Source: Nemopilema nomurai (taxonomy: Eukaryota > Cnidaria > Scyphozoa > Rhizostomeae > Rhizostomatidae). From it: a stretch of 64,000 nucleotides of DNA. The stretch covers positions 434,001 through 498,000 of the forward strand of contig PEDN01001352.1 in assembly GCA_003864495.1 (NCBI GenBank), given 5' to 3'. A model generated the notes under the pieces. It saw nothing but the letters and a program-made list of their open reading frames with translations. It searched no databases and was not told the DNA's origin. Position numbers and translations under genes: made by a program. Numbering within the stretch: position 1 is the first letter of the stretch; every line of letters begins with the position of its first letter. Shown here one piece after another: positions 1 to 12,600 of this stretch.

Positions 1-24
1 AGTTTTCTGTGACTGTTTCTGCAG

Positions 25-958
25 GATAAATTGCTACGAGTACGTCACGCCACAAGCACCTTTCGGTGGGTTCAAGCAATCAGGTCATGGGCGAGAGCTG
101 TAAGTCGTTGTTGTTGTCGATGTCTCAATGGGTCGTTTCAAACTTTTGCTACTGTTCACTGCACGTTTATACCCAATAGCTTGCAAACAAAGATTAAAAT
201 GGCAGAATAATAGTTTTATTATAATAATGCAGCTTTAGAAAAATTATGTTTTTGATCATAAAATTAAGAAAGGGTAAAGTGCCTGTTATCAGTGGCTGCT
301 CCTCCTCAGTCCTGTTCGTTCGATTTCTAGTGCAAGATGTTTATGGACACCATTCCCAATACACATTCATGCTTTTCTTAAAGACAACCGCGCCTTTGGG
401 TCTTGTTCGCGCCTTTATTACATTTATATTGTTTTTAGCCTTCGCAATTATCATTTCACCAAAGTTCAATACAAACTAACAAAAACAAATTGATGTTTTT
501 CTCTTGCAGCGGCGAATATGCCTTGCGGGAGTACACAGAGATCAAGACGGTGAGTTAGGCCTTATTTCGTTGAATTATGATTTGAATAAATTGGTCACTT
601 CGTGATCTCCAAGATCGATAGCCAAAGCTGTAAGAAGTTTAAACGTGCGGTGGCCATTGTCTCTAAGGGACATCTACGACAATAGTTATGCTTATGGATG
701 AGGTTGGAAGAAGTAAGATACTGTTTCTTCCATGCTTACAATGCTTCAGCGAAAGAGAATAGAATGTTTCGGTATCTTGAAAGTTCACATCCAATGACTA
801 AAACTGATAAAAAATATGAGAATTACTACTGCGTATTCGATTATAGTATCGAGAATCGTACAATTTTCTTATGTGGTTTGTTGCTTTTCGCTGAATAATT
901 ATGTACATTGCCATTCTTACTACAGGTTACCATGGCAATCCCTCAGAAGAATTCATAA
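25..958 (+). CDS. Aldehyde dehydrogenase, ALDH1/2 class (copy 1), C-terminal three exons only
   Basis: NAD-dependent oxidation of aldehydes to carboxylic acids is the known role of this family. Three exons are seen: 25-99, 510-549 and 926-958 (stop TAA at 956-958). All have AG acceptors and GT donors, and the phases join correctly. They encode the C-terminal oligomerisation segment: an INCYEY start, then [18 protein letters not shown], then [13 protein letters not shown], ending VTMAIPQKNS. These match the conserved ALDH1A/ALDH2 C-terminus (PFGGFK.SG.GRELGEYG...YTEVKTVTV...QKNS). The first base of exon 1 completes the Trp codon of the preceding AGSVW exon, which lies outside the window, so the gene is cut by the window edge and not truncated biologically as far as can be seen. 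The downstream neighbour is a full tandem copy with identical exon lengths (75, 40, 33 nt). An AATAAA at 1483-1488 could be its polyadenylation signal. I cannot tell cytosolic from mitochondrial forms from this fragment. Confidence 0.93.
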
Positions 959-1482
959 AGATGCACTGATTCCTGATACCAAATGATTTGATTAATTTCT
1001 TTTTGAGCTTTGTGCCACGATTCGTTCCGTTCATTGTTCTTTGCTTTCGAAGATATTTTGTTGGTTTTCCTTCGAAGGATGTCAAAATATATGAAATTTA
1101 TCAATTCGATTAATATATACAATATGGTATGATTAGAACATATATGGAATATATTTTTTAAAATGTTTATGCTGAAGTGAATTTTTGGAAAGTGTTGTCC
1201 TTCCTTGCCTTTAAAAAAGTCTCCACTTAGTTCAAAACGTCTCGACAATTCCAGCTAAACTTGTGTGGAAATCAAAAACATTTCTTCGTTGCTTTCTCTC
1301 CCTTGCCGATTTCCTTACTTAGTATCCCAGGGCCTACATTCAAAGCTTTCTCAAGGAGTGACAGAAAATAGGCGAGAAGAGATAGGGGCGTCTGGCTTAG
1401 GTTTTCAAAGCTTGATATTCCTTACAACCAGTGCACACAGACACAGGAAAATTATTCATGGCATAAAATATCTATCATGTCG

Positions 1483-1488
1483 AATAAA
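1483..1488 (+). promoter_or_regulatory. Possible polyadenylation signal of ALDH copy 1
   Basis: An AATAAA hexamer lies 525 bases after the ALDH copy 1 stop codon. AT-rich DNA makes chance occurrence likely, so this is only a candidate. Confidence 0.3.
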
Positions 1489-2632
1489 CGTGTGAAGCAG
1501 ATAAATCTGGTTTGAATCACGCCTCGCACATCACCGTGTTTTCAGTCAACAAGACTTCTTGAGAATAGCTGTATACAAGGTGGGGCTTACTTTTTGTTTG
1601 GGTCGGTAGAGGAACTGGACTCATTGAAATGGTCGCAGTCATTCAACAGTTGCTACTTGCCCCAGCTTCTTATAAGATGTCAATTTGAACCTGTGTATGG
1701 AATCAAAACCACTTGTACACACATACGTATGTATATCCTTCTGATTGTTGTATATTTAATTTTTTCAATAGACTAGTCACTTTTTGGAAATGTGCCCGTT
1801 TCAGAAAGAATTTTTCGCAGAATCACTTGAGGACAGTTTTACAGTTCGATATCGATAGTTAGGTCGGTTTATTGAAAAGATCTTAGGACTGGCTAGAAGT
1901 ATTTTCCTATCTTTATTTGATTCATGAAAAGTATGATGAAGCAATGTAATTATTGAGTGACTTTGCCCGTTGTTACTGGTGCTTAGAACAGGTACTAGTA
2001 ATTATCTTTAAACGTTGGCATGAACTAAATGAGTTATAACGGGTTATAAACTGCCATTTTTTCCAATTGCGGTAAAAAAGAGAACTGTATGTTTTGGTAA
2101 CTCTTTTTATAAGCGACTCTACAACCTTGCTTTAGAATCGCGAGCTCACGAAGCAACTCAACGGCACAAAATAGTCCATGATTTTTCACATTCACCTTCG
2201 TCATTTAGGAACGTGAATTTCCTTGACTGATGGCTTTCACTTTCCACAACTATATTGGCAATAGCCCTCCATTACATGATGTCAATTGGGGTGGTAATAA
2301 AAAAACGAATTTCTGCCACCTCTGGCAAGTTGTGACGCCTTTCTGGGACTTTTTCTTCAATTTTGTTATTTCAGGCTTGTTTTCCTTTGTTTATCCAGAC
2401 AAAATATTTCCAGTTTTTCCTATATAAAGAGCATTTCACGTTTTCCCAAAGCCTGATGGTAATATGGAATTAAGATAATTAGGTAAATACAATTTGTCTT
2501 CATTTTGTTATGAAAGCACACAAAAGGAGCTTGCTACATGCTTTTTATCCAAACTGCTTTTTTCTCTATCTATCTGAACAATATTGTACTTTACCAAATA
2601 CTTGACATTACGTACACGTTGGTTACTATATA

Positions 2633-2891
2633 CCGTAAATCCTCGAATTGGCCCCCCTCTCGAAAAAGCCCCCCCCCCCTCCATTTGTTGATTTTTGACC
2701 CCTGAGGTTGCCTTTGGCATTTAAGTGAATTACCATAAAGATTTATATTTTTGCTAATAATTTAATCAAATGTTCATAAAGAAAATCCGACTAAAAATAG
2801 GCCCCCCTCGAATAAGCCCCCTCGAATAAGCCCCCACCCAAAAATATCAAAAATAAATAAGCCCCCAGGGGGCTAATTTGAGGATTTACGG
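2633..2891. mobile_element. MITE-like element with about 24-base terminal inverted repeats
   Basis: The left end reads CCGTAAATCCTCGAATTGGC and continues into a C run. The right end is its inverse (GGGGGCTAATTTGAGGATTTACGG), so the termini pair over about 24 bases with two or three mismatches. Inside, the motif CTCGAATAAGCCCCC is repeated next to both ends and there are long C runs. Size (259 bases), absence of a coding frame and terminal inversion fit a non-autonomous DNA transposon. No clear target-site duplication could be defined, so the superfamily is unknown. Confidence 0.72.
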
Positions 2892-3570
2892 AAAGTAGAA
2901 ACGAATAGGGTGAGGGCCCGTTCGCACTATGTTTTGACAAAAGTTTGTCAGAGATGATAATCTCACTAGTAACGAATAGGATAAACATCGCGCTGTCATT
3001 TATGACATTTGATGGATGGCAGTCTACAATGCTGGAATGGATGAGGAAAGTTCATTACCTTTAGCGCTGGCTCTTGCTTCGGTCTTGAATGCAGTTTCAG
3101 TAATAAATAAGCAACAAAACAGTCTTTTTTTTCGCTGTAACGTCGTTCCAGAGGTTACAAAACAAGCTAATTTATCGACGACGCAAAGAAAATAATCCCA
3201 ACTCGGGGCTCTACGACGGAACCTTTGATAGATTAGTGGAAATCGGGTTTTCTGGTGAGGAACAGATTTTACCGTCCGCACTGTACCAATTATACAGTTT
3301 CCTGACAATCCAGTGCCGCCTTTGAAGATGAAACAATAGGGATTAACTTCAGGGCCTCCGACGAAGGGGCCATGGCCCCCGCACTTTTTTGTAAAACATT
3401 AGAGCTTTTCTAAATATCTTTTGTTATGATTGTTAAAATCTTCCTTGGCCCCTCCACTTTCCAACCTGCGTCGGAGCCCATGAACTTTGTCAGGTTTTGG
3501 TGCTACAGTGCGAAAGGGCCCTGATTCGGCTTGCTCAGAAAGGTCGTCCCATGCCCCCGGAACAAAACGA

Positions 3571-3578
3571 TATAAATA
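3571..3578 (+). promoter_or_regulatory. TATA box of ALDH copy 2
   Basis: TATAAATA lies 88 bases before the ATG at 3659. A start site about 30 bases downstream would give a 5' UTR near 58 bases, with the ATG in a good context (GCAGCCATGA). This is position-based inference; no other core element was confirmed. Confidence 0.55.
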
Positions 3579-3658
3579 TCGAGAGACAATTCCTGTTTGG
3601 AGATTTCTTGCAGCGTGGTACTTGTGTTGGGTGAAGCCTTGCTCGTGTTTCTGCAGCC

Positions 3659-6600
3659 ATGAGCGACGAAGTTGGAACCAGGAATCCTGTGATAAAGCAC
3701 ACACAGGTAGGTGGTACTACATCTTTGTTGAACCACATCGGGTTCCAGCCAGGATTATTTGCATTGGATTTGCCTGCTTTGAGAAACCTGACCTAGCATT
3801 TGAAAGTTTTCTGGACTACGTTTGCAAATCAAAAAGTCAAAGTTGCTTGAATAAATGCAAAAAGGCTGAACCCTGTTGCCTTTCTTCTTTAAAGAGGCAC
3901 TGGAATTTCAAGCTTTCTTCTGTTCTCGTAGAAGCTAAAGGAGAAAAATGTAAACTGCTCATTGCCTGCTAATATTCCATACGAGCAGCCCACGCCCTCT
4001 TCGCGTTTTGCTTTGAAACCTGTTTTGTGAACTCGTTGAAACTGGAAGAGTTCTTCGCAGTCTCAGAAAGACGGGGCATATAAAGTGAGTGATGCTGGAA
4101 ACAGCTAGAATCCAAATAATAGAAACTTGGTCCATTGCTGAAACCTCGCGTTTGATTTCTAGGAGCTTCTGACAGTGGAAGTCGCTTTTGTCTAATACTT
4201 TTGGTCTTGCATTATTGCAAGTCAACAAAATTTTAAAAACAGACAAATAGAAATTTCCAGGTTAAAAAGAAAACTGTCATTTAATTCTTTTTTAAAAGTT
4301 AACTTAAATCTCTTTTAATAATTAGTTTTTCCAGGGAAGTGCCGAAAAGAATAATATTATCCAAGGTGGAATAATCTGAAAGGTGTCTTGAAGTTAATGT
4401 ATTTAATGTTTCTTTTTGCGCTGCTAAGCCATGCAATTATACAACAAGAAATGCAACATAATTGTATGGTTTCTCATAATACATTTTGTCTTCAATTTAC
4501 TAATCCTTGTTAAAAACAAATGATCCTCCACAGATAAATTTTACATTTCAAAATAAGCCACATTGTCTATGACTTGTAAAGATGGCGATGAAAGTTTTAG
4601 GAGGGATTTCCTGGTGTTATCAAGAACTATTAACATCATAGATAAGTTCCAAAATGTTTTCAAAGAAAAAAGGGCATGTATTTTTGTTTTTGTGGGGGAA
4701 TGACACTGTGACAATAGACATGGCAACTGTTTTTCCATTCAAATATTGCTTTGTGAACTTTGTGTTGATACTAAGACAAGTATCCCAAATGCTTCTTGGA
4801 ATAATGTGGTGCATACTGGCTTGCATGTGATTCACTTATAAAGGGTCTGTGCAGAATGTCACTTATTTTCATGACCCATCTCGCGTTCATGGCCCCATGT
4901 CCTAGAATAGAAGGGGTCAAAACCTTGGTGACAGATAGTGTTAGCATACATAATGAGGACAACAATCTATAGATACAGAGGTAGCCATTCATGTTTTCAA
5001 GCTCTACTCATAACACAACAGGAAGAGAGCTGGGTGTTTTTTTTCAATAAGATATTTGGTTGCCCAGGTTCTCTTTTGTTTCCTTATTTTTCTTTGACAT
5101 CTTTAAGAGTAATTTTTCTTAGTGCACAGAGGCATGATAAGTAATATTTGAAATTTCATTAAAATTCTTTTCAAAAAGTTAATCAAAAATGCAAGGATTA
5201 GTGTTTTGTAAAACTGATTCTTTGTCACAGCTTTAAACCTAGCCCAAGATTATTTGTGGAAACATTCTTTAGGAACTATTTGCCTATATTGCACAAATCT
5301 ACACAAGCTTGGAAGAGAGTGCATATTTTGCGCAGAGGCACTGTTGCGGCTCAATAGAGGGCCTTTGTGCAAGATCTGGATGGGGCTAAATGGCTAGTGG
5401 TACATGAGCCAATGGGTCAGTCAGCCAAAGTATACAGTTTGGTAATGGCAAATGCTACCAACAGAACAATTGGGACCTACACTCTTGTTCTTTTTTAACA
5501 TGTGTTCCCAAAACAATCTTGCCTGAGAGATCATAGACACAAACAATAAAGAAGAGAAGAAACAATTTTTTTCAAAAATATATTTGATAATTGATACAGT
5601 ATGATTTTATTATGTATATTATAAACAAACATATATTGAAGAACCTAGGTAGTAAAATATGTGCAGAGGTGTGCAAAGGTGTGCAAAGGTAGTACATTTG
5701 GTGTACAGTTTTGAGGGAAGGGAGTGGTAAGCAAATTCATAATTTTGTTTTCTAATGTGAAACCCCCTATTGATATGTCATGTCATTCTGGTGGATTATA
5801 GGTATGCCAAGTCATGTTGTCCTGAAAATGATGGTGCTTGGTTTTAGCAAGGCATCAGAATTTAAACGAAGCATGCTTTATATAATGAAATGTATAAATG
5901 TGGACAAATATAAGATTTTAATCAGGAATGGTAGGTGTTGTAGCATTTCATTAGTCCAAGCTGAACCTTTGATGGATATGTCAGGATGGGTGGGTCTGAT
6001 CTCTAAGGTGTAGTGGTGAAATGAAATGGGAAAGTACATATTTCAGGGTAAGGACAAAAGGTTTCCAATGTGTGATGCAGGTTTAAAGCTTTGTGCCAAC
6101 TGATATTTCTTTTCTCTCTACAGCTGTTTATCAACAATGAATGGGTTAATTCAGCAAGTGGGAAGACATTTCCAACATTGAACCCCTGTAATGGAGAAGT
6201 AATCTGCCAGGTTCAAGAGGGGGACAAGGTATGTTCTGTTCTTACTACATAAAACATCAATCTGAGAAGTGCTAGACATTGTATGAAATGCAGTCAGAAA
6301 AATGTGCTTCTACCAATGTTAAAGTCCTCGTTCAGTTCATAAACACATCAATGTGAAGCTAAAGTTTTGACTAGACACCTGCCACAACAAATTCTCACGC
6401 TTTCTACAAGCAATTTTCCATCAAATCTACAATAGATGTCACATATGTTGAATGATAGGCTATTTTTCTTGCTTTTTTGATTCAGCAAAAAGAGTTGTTT
6501 TTCTAATGAATTTTTATTGGCACTGCATATGTTGCAAGGTTCCTTACTACACCTTGCTAGTGCAATCATAACATGGTCCGCGCTTCTTCTGCGAGGTTTT

Positions 6601-9600
6601 TTGAAGTTGTAAAGGGCTGTTGACCCTAGCTGAGAATGTCCTGTTACAGAGTATTAATGCAAGAATGACCTTTCAGTTGATGTCAAGTAAGGTAATTTTT
6701 TGAGAAGGTATTTCCAAAAATTGTGAACCTCCTTAGCAAGAAGAAAATGTTACGATGGAAGGACTAGCAAGAAATCTCTACCGATAAACTGTCTGATCGC
6801 GGAATTTGGCTGTAGTTTCTTTAAGATAGAAGATAGATGCTTCATTTTCTTTTGATCCGCGTTGAATTAATACGAATTTACTTCCTACAGGACCCAAAAC
6901 GAATTCAACTATATTTTACATGGTTCATTTCTTTGACACTATAGGCCGACATAGACAAAGCCGCCAAGGCTGCAAGAGATGCCTTTAAGCTTGGCTCAAA
7001 ATGGCGAACCATGGATGCTTCACAAAGAGGCAAGCTGATGCACAAGTTTGCAGATCTCCTGCTCAGGGACATCGACTACATCAGTGTAAGCTTCTGGGCT
7101 TTTGGCTTTTAATCTAAGTCTCTTTTTACATGTCGTTTCTCTGGTACCTCATTGTTTAAGGGCCAATAGTTTCAACGTGTACCAAACTATAGCAGGGAAA
7201 TGACACAGATTGGTGTTCGCTTTGGTCTATCATTTTCGAAGCACTCATAGGATCAATTGCATGGAAATAACGCTCGAATGAAGACTCGTCCTATTCAGAT
7301 TGAGTAACTGAAGATTCCATTCCAGAGTCTTGAGTCACTGGATAACGGGAAAGCCTACTTGTCTTCTGTCGGTGACATTGAGCATGCGGCAGATGTCTTC
7401 AAGTACTACGCTGGATGGTGTGATAAAATATGTGGCAAGACCATTCCTGCAGGTACCTTAATGATCCATTCATCTCTGTAGTAAGTAAAATCCTCCTTAC
7501 CTCTTTTCAAGCCTTTTAGGGCGTAGAATGCTTTTGGGGGAACGTATTCTGGGGCCACTTTGTCAAGCTTTTAAAGCACGAGAGAGAATGACCTTACATT
7601 CATCATGACCTCTGCAGTAGATTTCTTCTCTGGACTGATTGATTTGCGTCTAGGGTGGCGAAAGTCGCATTCAGGACTGATCTTGTTGATCAGATTATCA
7701 AAATACCTCTGATTGATAGTTCATTCCCTTTTGGAATTAGGATAGACTCTTTCAAGCTTTGTATTTTGTCCGTAGGCTTCAAACTGGAATTCAATTGCCT
7801 TTCAATGATTTTGTTTACAAACGCAAAATGTTTTTAAAATGACTTCCTTGTTTCTTCAGATGGCTCCATCTTTTGCTATACTCGCCATGAACCCGTTGGC
7901 GTCTGTGGCCAGATCATCCCAGTAAGTAAGCTAACCGAAAAATGATCTTTAATTCTGCTTGTAAGTGTTTCATGCTAAAAACTGATCACGAGTATTTGTT
8001 TCCTAAACGCTGTGTTAGTTTTGCACCTAAGTTTTGCGTATGAGTTGTTGTATAATTTTTTGTCAGATGTCCCTGCCGTCAATAAGACGCTTCTGTCATT
8101 TAGCTGTGGAAATTATATGTGGAGGCTAGGTCCAGAATTTTCCTTCAGTTAGGTCGTCTTTTCACCTTGGTGTTTTGTCACCAAGGTGGTGTTTTCACCT
8201 TGGAGTCTGTCTACATCTATTTTCATTCTAGACGTTCGAAGGAGTTCGCCCTTTTTTCTTCTAAAATTTAGGTGTGAATTGAGGGTCATTGATCCTTTAC
8301 AACCGATCATACGCTCTAGCTATTGTGTAGTTCTGTACCACAAAGCACTTCTTCACAGTTTTCCTTTTTTGCCAGTTTGTATGCTTTTGTTTATGTCCTC
8401 AAGCATTTCTGATAGCATTTAGAGCAGTAGGGACAATTCTCTACGATACGGACATTAAATGCAATACACTTCAACCCAGCTATTTTCCTTTCAGTGGAAT
8501 TTCCCGGTCGCAATGTTGTCATGGAAGCTTGGGCCAGCTCTGGCGTGCGGTAATACAATAGTACTGAAGCCTGCGGAGCAGACACCACTCACGGCACTCT
8601 ACTGCGCAGCACTGTTCAAGGAGGTTTATAACGATTTGTTTTCGCATAGTGTTTACGTAGTTTGTCTTACAAGGTTGGTTTAGGCTATCGGTTTGGGAAC
8701 ATTGTTAGTTAACAGCCCACACGCTCTAGTTTTAAGGGGTGCTACAAGATTCAATTGTAAAGTCTCTTAAGTATTTGTAGAAACAACTCAAGATTGTTTG
8801 AGGGAGGAGTGACAGAGCTGCCAGTATTCCAACAGTTTTGAAAGATATTGTAATTAATAAGTACATCCATGGTAAAGGCTTGAAGATTATTGTCTCTATA
8901 ACTCACAGCTCTTAAAGCCAGCAGGATTGATGCACTTGGCAATTTTTGGTTTCAAAATGTTTCTTCTTTAAAGTTTTAACCTCTATAACCCAAGGTTATT
9001 GATTTCGTAGCTATATAAGGTGACACGGTGGGTTTTTTTCCAATGAACATTGACCAATAACCTCGTGTGCCCTGTTCACTCTTAAGCTTTTTTGAAAGTT
9101 TCTAGCACCTGAGGCCCAGGTCTTTTTTGTCAGGAAAACGTGAAAGTTCTGTGCCTTGGAAATCACGAAGACGGTGTCCTTAAGTCCCATAGAAAGCTAG
9201 GGGTACTTAACTGAGAAGATAGGAGTTTCTAAAGTCTTAAAGAAGTAATCTACCATTTCGCTTAGATGATAAACGATGTCATTGTTCTAATACATTTTTA
9301 ATGGATGTTGTTTTTGTTTCTTGTTAAGGCCGGTTTTCCTGCTGGAGTCGTCAACATTGTACCAGGGTATGGACCGACAGCTGGTGCTGCCATTTCCCAA
9401 CATATGGACATTGACAAGGTCGCCTTCACTGGATCTACGGAGGTGAGTGGAGCGTTTGATTGGTACACTCTTCTTATTTTTGGCAGGCTCTCTTCTGTCA
9501 CAACCTGATTGCCAAAAAGCGTAATTTTTTTGAAGTTTATCGCTTTATTTTATTACTTGGCAATATTCTTGACATATTTTTTTCATTAAAAACGGATTTA

Positions 9601-12600
9601 CTTGAATCAATTTTCTCGTGGTTTTATAAGTCTCAAATGTTGGTTTCTGTCGGTAAATTATTGTCTAAGTGAGTCACTGGCAGGAGGTGACCCGTGACTG
9701 CAGAAAATTAATTGGTTAAAAATCAATTTAGTGACACGTGAATTTCAACTGTAGAAACAAGTTGTGATGGGTTTCTACTGACTGTGTTGCTCAACCTCTA
9801 TGGACAGTGTCCGAGCCATAGCTGTCTTATTTAACGTGCAGAGAACTTCGATGAATGTGACTGACTGTCTGACCGAATTATCTGGGCTTTACAATTATAT
9901 TTATACTGCTGTTCTAAAAACAATTTTGGCTGACGAGCAATGAGAGAAGATGATGGAATGATGATGTAATGAAGATGAAACTGTGTAGGCTGAGGAGCGA
10001 GAAAAGATGTGTAAGCATGACATAGTGTGACAATGAAAAGAAAACAAACAAGTCACAACACAACCATAGTTTGTTGGTTTAGTAAACAGACTTGCGAATT
10101 TTTTCTAAGAAATGAGACAAATTATTTCCTAAACAGCTTATTCTGAGATCGCTGTTAATTGAAAGCATAATTGTGAGTTGTTATGGTCACAAGCCAGAAA
10201 ATAAATGGTCATTTTTGGCCGTTATACATGAAATGTATTTCTTCTTAAAGGTGGGTCGTATTGTCATGGCTGCCGCTGCGAACTCTAACCTCAAGCGGGT
10301 CACACTGGAACTTGGCGGCAAGAGTCCGTTGATCATTTTCTCGGATGTTGAACGTACGCTGTTTTGTTATGTTTCTTTCAATATCGGGTACTTGGGTCAT
10401 AAGCTCCTGCGCTGCAGCCATTGCCCAGATGACCACTTTTATGTGTCATGTGATAATCGAAGATAAATGTTGCATTTTTGATTAAAAGTATTCTCTTGCA
10501 ATCTGTTTTGTAAATGCCTTCTTGTTTTAGAGATGTTTTCCTGCTATAGGTGAAGTATTGAAATAGCTTGTTTCAGCTTTATAAATGCGCACACAATTGC
10601 CACTGTAAATACCACGGTCGTATAACCTTGCTTTGCCTTCCATAGTGGACTGGGCCGCTGACTGGGCCCACAATGCAATTTTCGCGAACCATGGTCAGAA
10701 CTGCTGTGCTGGCTCTCGAACATTCGTGCACGAGTCGATCTACGATAGCTTTGTTGCGAAGGCGAAAGAACTGGCCGAGGGGAGAAAAGTTGGCGATCCG
10801 TTCAAAGCTGACACAGCACAGGGTCCCCAGGTATTCATTATTATAGATTATTCGTGCTTAATAGAAATGATGGCGTGCTGGGCATTTTCTATCATTGACA
10901 CGACGCCTCATTAACCAGTTGTCTTTGTTGTCTATTGTACTTTCGAGACTTCATAAGTAGAGCTGTTCTCTGATCAAGTACTTTTGTTATTTCTTCTACT
11001 TGATATTTTCCTTGTATTTTCAAATTTCCTTTTCGACAGATTAATCAAGAGCAGTTTGACAAAATCCTTGGCCTTATCAAAAGTGGCAAAGACCAAGGAG
11101 CCAAAGTGCAGTGCGGAGGAGAGCGGTTCGGTGACAAGGGATATTTTGTCAAGCCAACAGTCTTCTCTGACGTCACAGATGAAATGCGAATCGCCAAAGA
11201 AGAGGTTAGAATATTTAAAGATTTTAAGAAAACAAGAAAATTATCATCGATACGTCTTTATATTTGGCTGCACATCACTCACAATTAATCTGTCAAATTT
11301 TGGAACCCTGTTTGTAGATTTTTGGACCTGTTCAGCAAATAATCAAATTCAAGGATGTGATGAAGTTATCGAGAGGGCAAATAAAACTCACTATGGCCTG
11401 GCAGCCGGGGTTCTAACCAAGGACATTGACAGAGCTATGACCTTAGCTAACAGCTTGCAGGCTGGCAGTGTCTGGTGAGTCATCCCTGAAAAGTTTTTTA
11501 ATACTTCAGTCCAAGTATTTCGCATTAAATCACAAACGGGGAAGCCTCGTTAACATAAGTGTCCGACTGAAAGAAGTTTTTAAATCTCAACTATTTTTGT
11601 CATTTAATGCCCACCAATTAGCGTTTTGAAAAGCAGGTCTCTTAAGAAATAGCTTGTTATTTAGCTATTAATTTTTTAACGCGAGAACTGTCGGGTAAAT
11701 CTCTCGTGATGTTAGGTAGATTCAGGCTGCAGTGTGATGAAAAATGTTTTTCCAGTCTCGCCAAGAATTGCTATAGTCCCATCTTGTGGTACTTGAAAAA
11801 GCGTTTTAAGCATAAAGGCGAATGCTTTGATTGACGTCTAGAAAAGCTACCCGGCTCTTGTTATTGAAGCAGTACTTAACGAATGTTTGGTGAAAGCAAA
11901 ATTATTTTTATTATTCTCTCTTTAAGAGGTGTGCCCCCTTTAGCAATACATTAAGGCTTCCAATTTTATCAACTGTCACCTTAAAATCCCCTCCATTCTA
12001 ATATTGTAGGGCATTATTCAATGAAAACTAACGTGATCTTTTGAAAGAACCTACCCGCAACAAAATCATATACATATCTCTCATCCGAATGTGAATCCAT
12101 GTAAGGGCATTAGAAAGGATCAGCACTTACACAGGGTCTACCGTTATGACATATCATGATAAATTATTACTTGACTTTATTAAATTTTTACTTGATGTGT
12201 TATTACTTGACTTAATTAAATTTTGATTATCATCCTTCTAATTTAAATTTGATTATTTTTAATTAGCTGTTCCTTTGACATCTATGCTTTAAGAATATTT
12301 TACAAAAGGTTTCCTAGTTTGGCCACCATGTCTTATAGCAATTTCGGCCAAAAAGTTGTCACACGAATTTTTAAGGATCGTCAAGAATGTTATTTGGTGT
12401 AGTATGGCAATGTCTCCTAGCTTAACCGGGCCCTCAGTGAATGTCTGTTTTCCAGTAGGTTTAATTGACCCCATTTGAAATCCCGTTTATTGGCTCATTT
12501 AGGAAAGAACTTTCAGGTCATTCGCAAAGAAAAAACCTGAGAAACAGCCAAATAGCATGTTTCTGCCGCTGAAAGACTCGTTGATAATTAATTGAGTTTA

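Larger units (their letters stand above)
959..3570. other. Intergenic region between the two ALDH copies
   Basis: About 2.6 kb. No exon with homology to a known family was recognised; the open frames here are short and overlap each other on both strands. It holds a possible poly(A) signal at 1483-1488 and a 259-base inverted-repeat element at 2633-2891, and it runs into the promoter of the second ALDH copy. Confidence 0.5.

Noticed and set aside
3399..3972. Open frames on both strands around the ALDH copy 2 first exon, up to 161 codons
   Set aside because: They run through the TATA box, 5' UTR and exon 1 in other frames or strands. The ALDH exon 1 reading is fixed by homology and splice phase.
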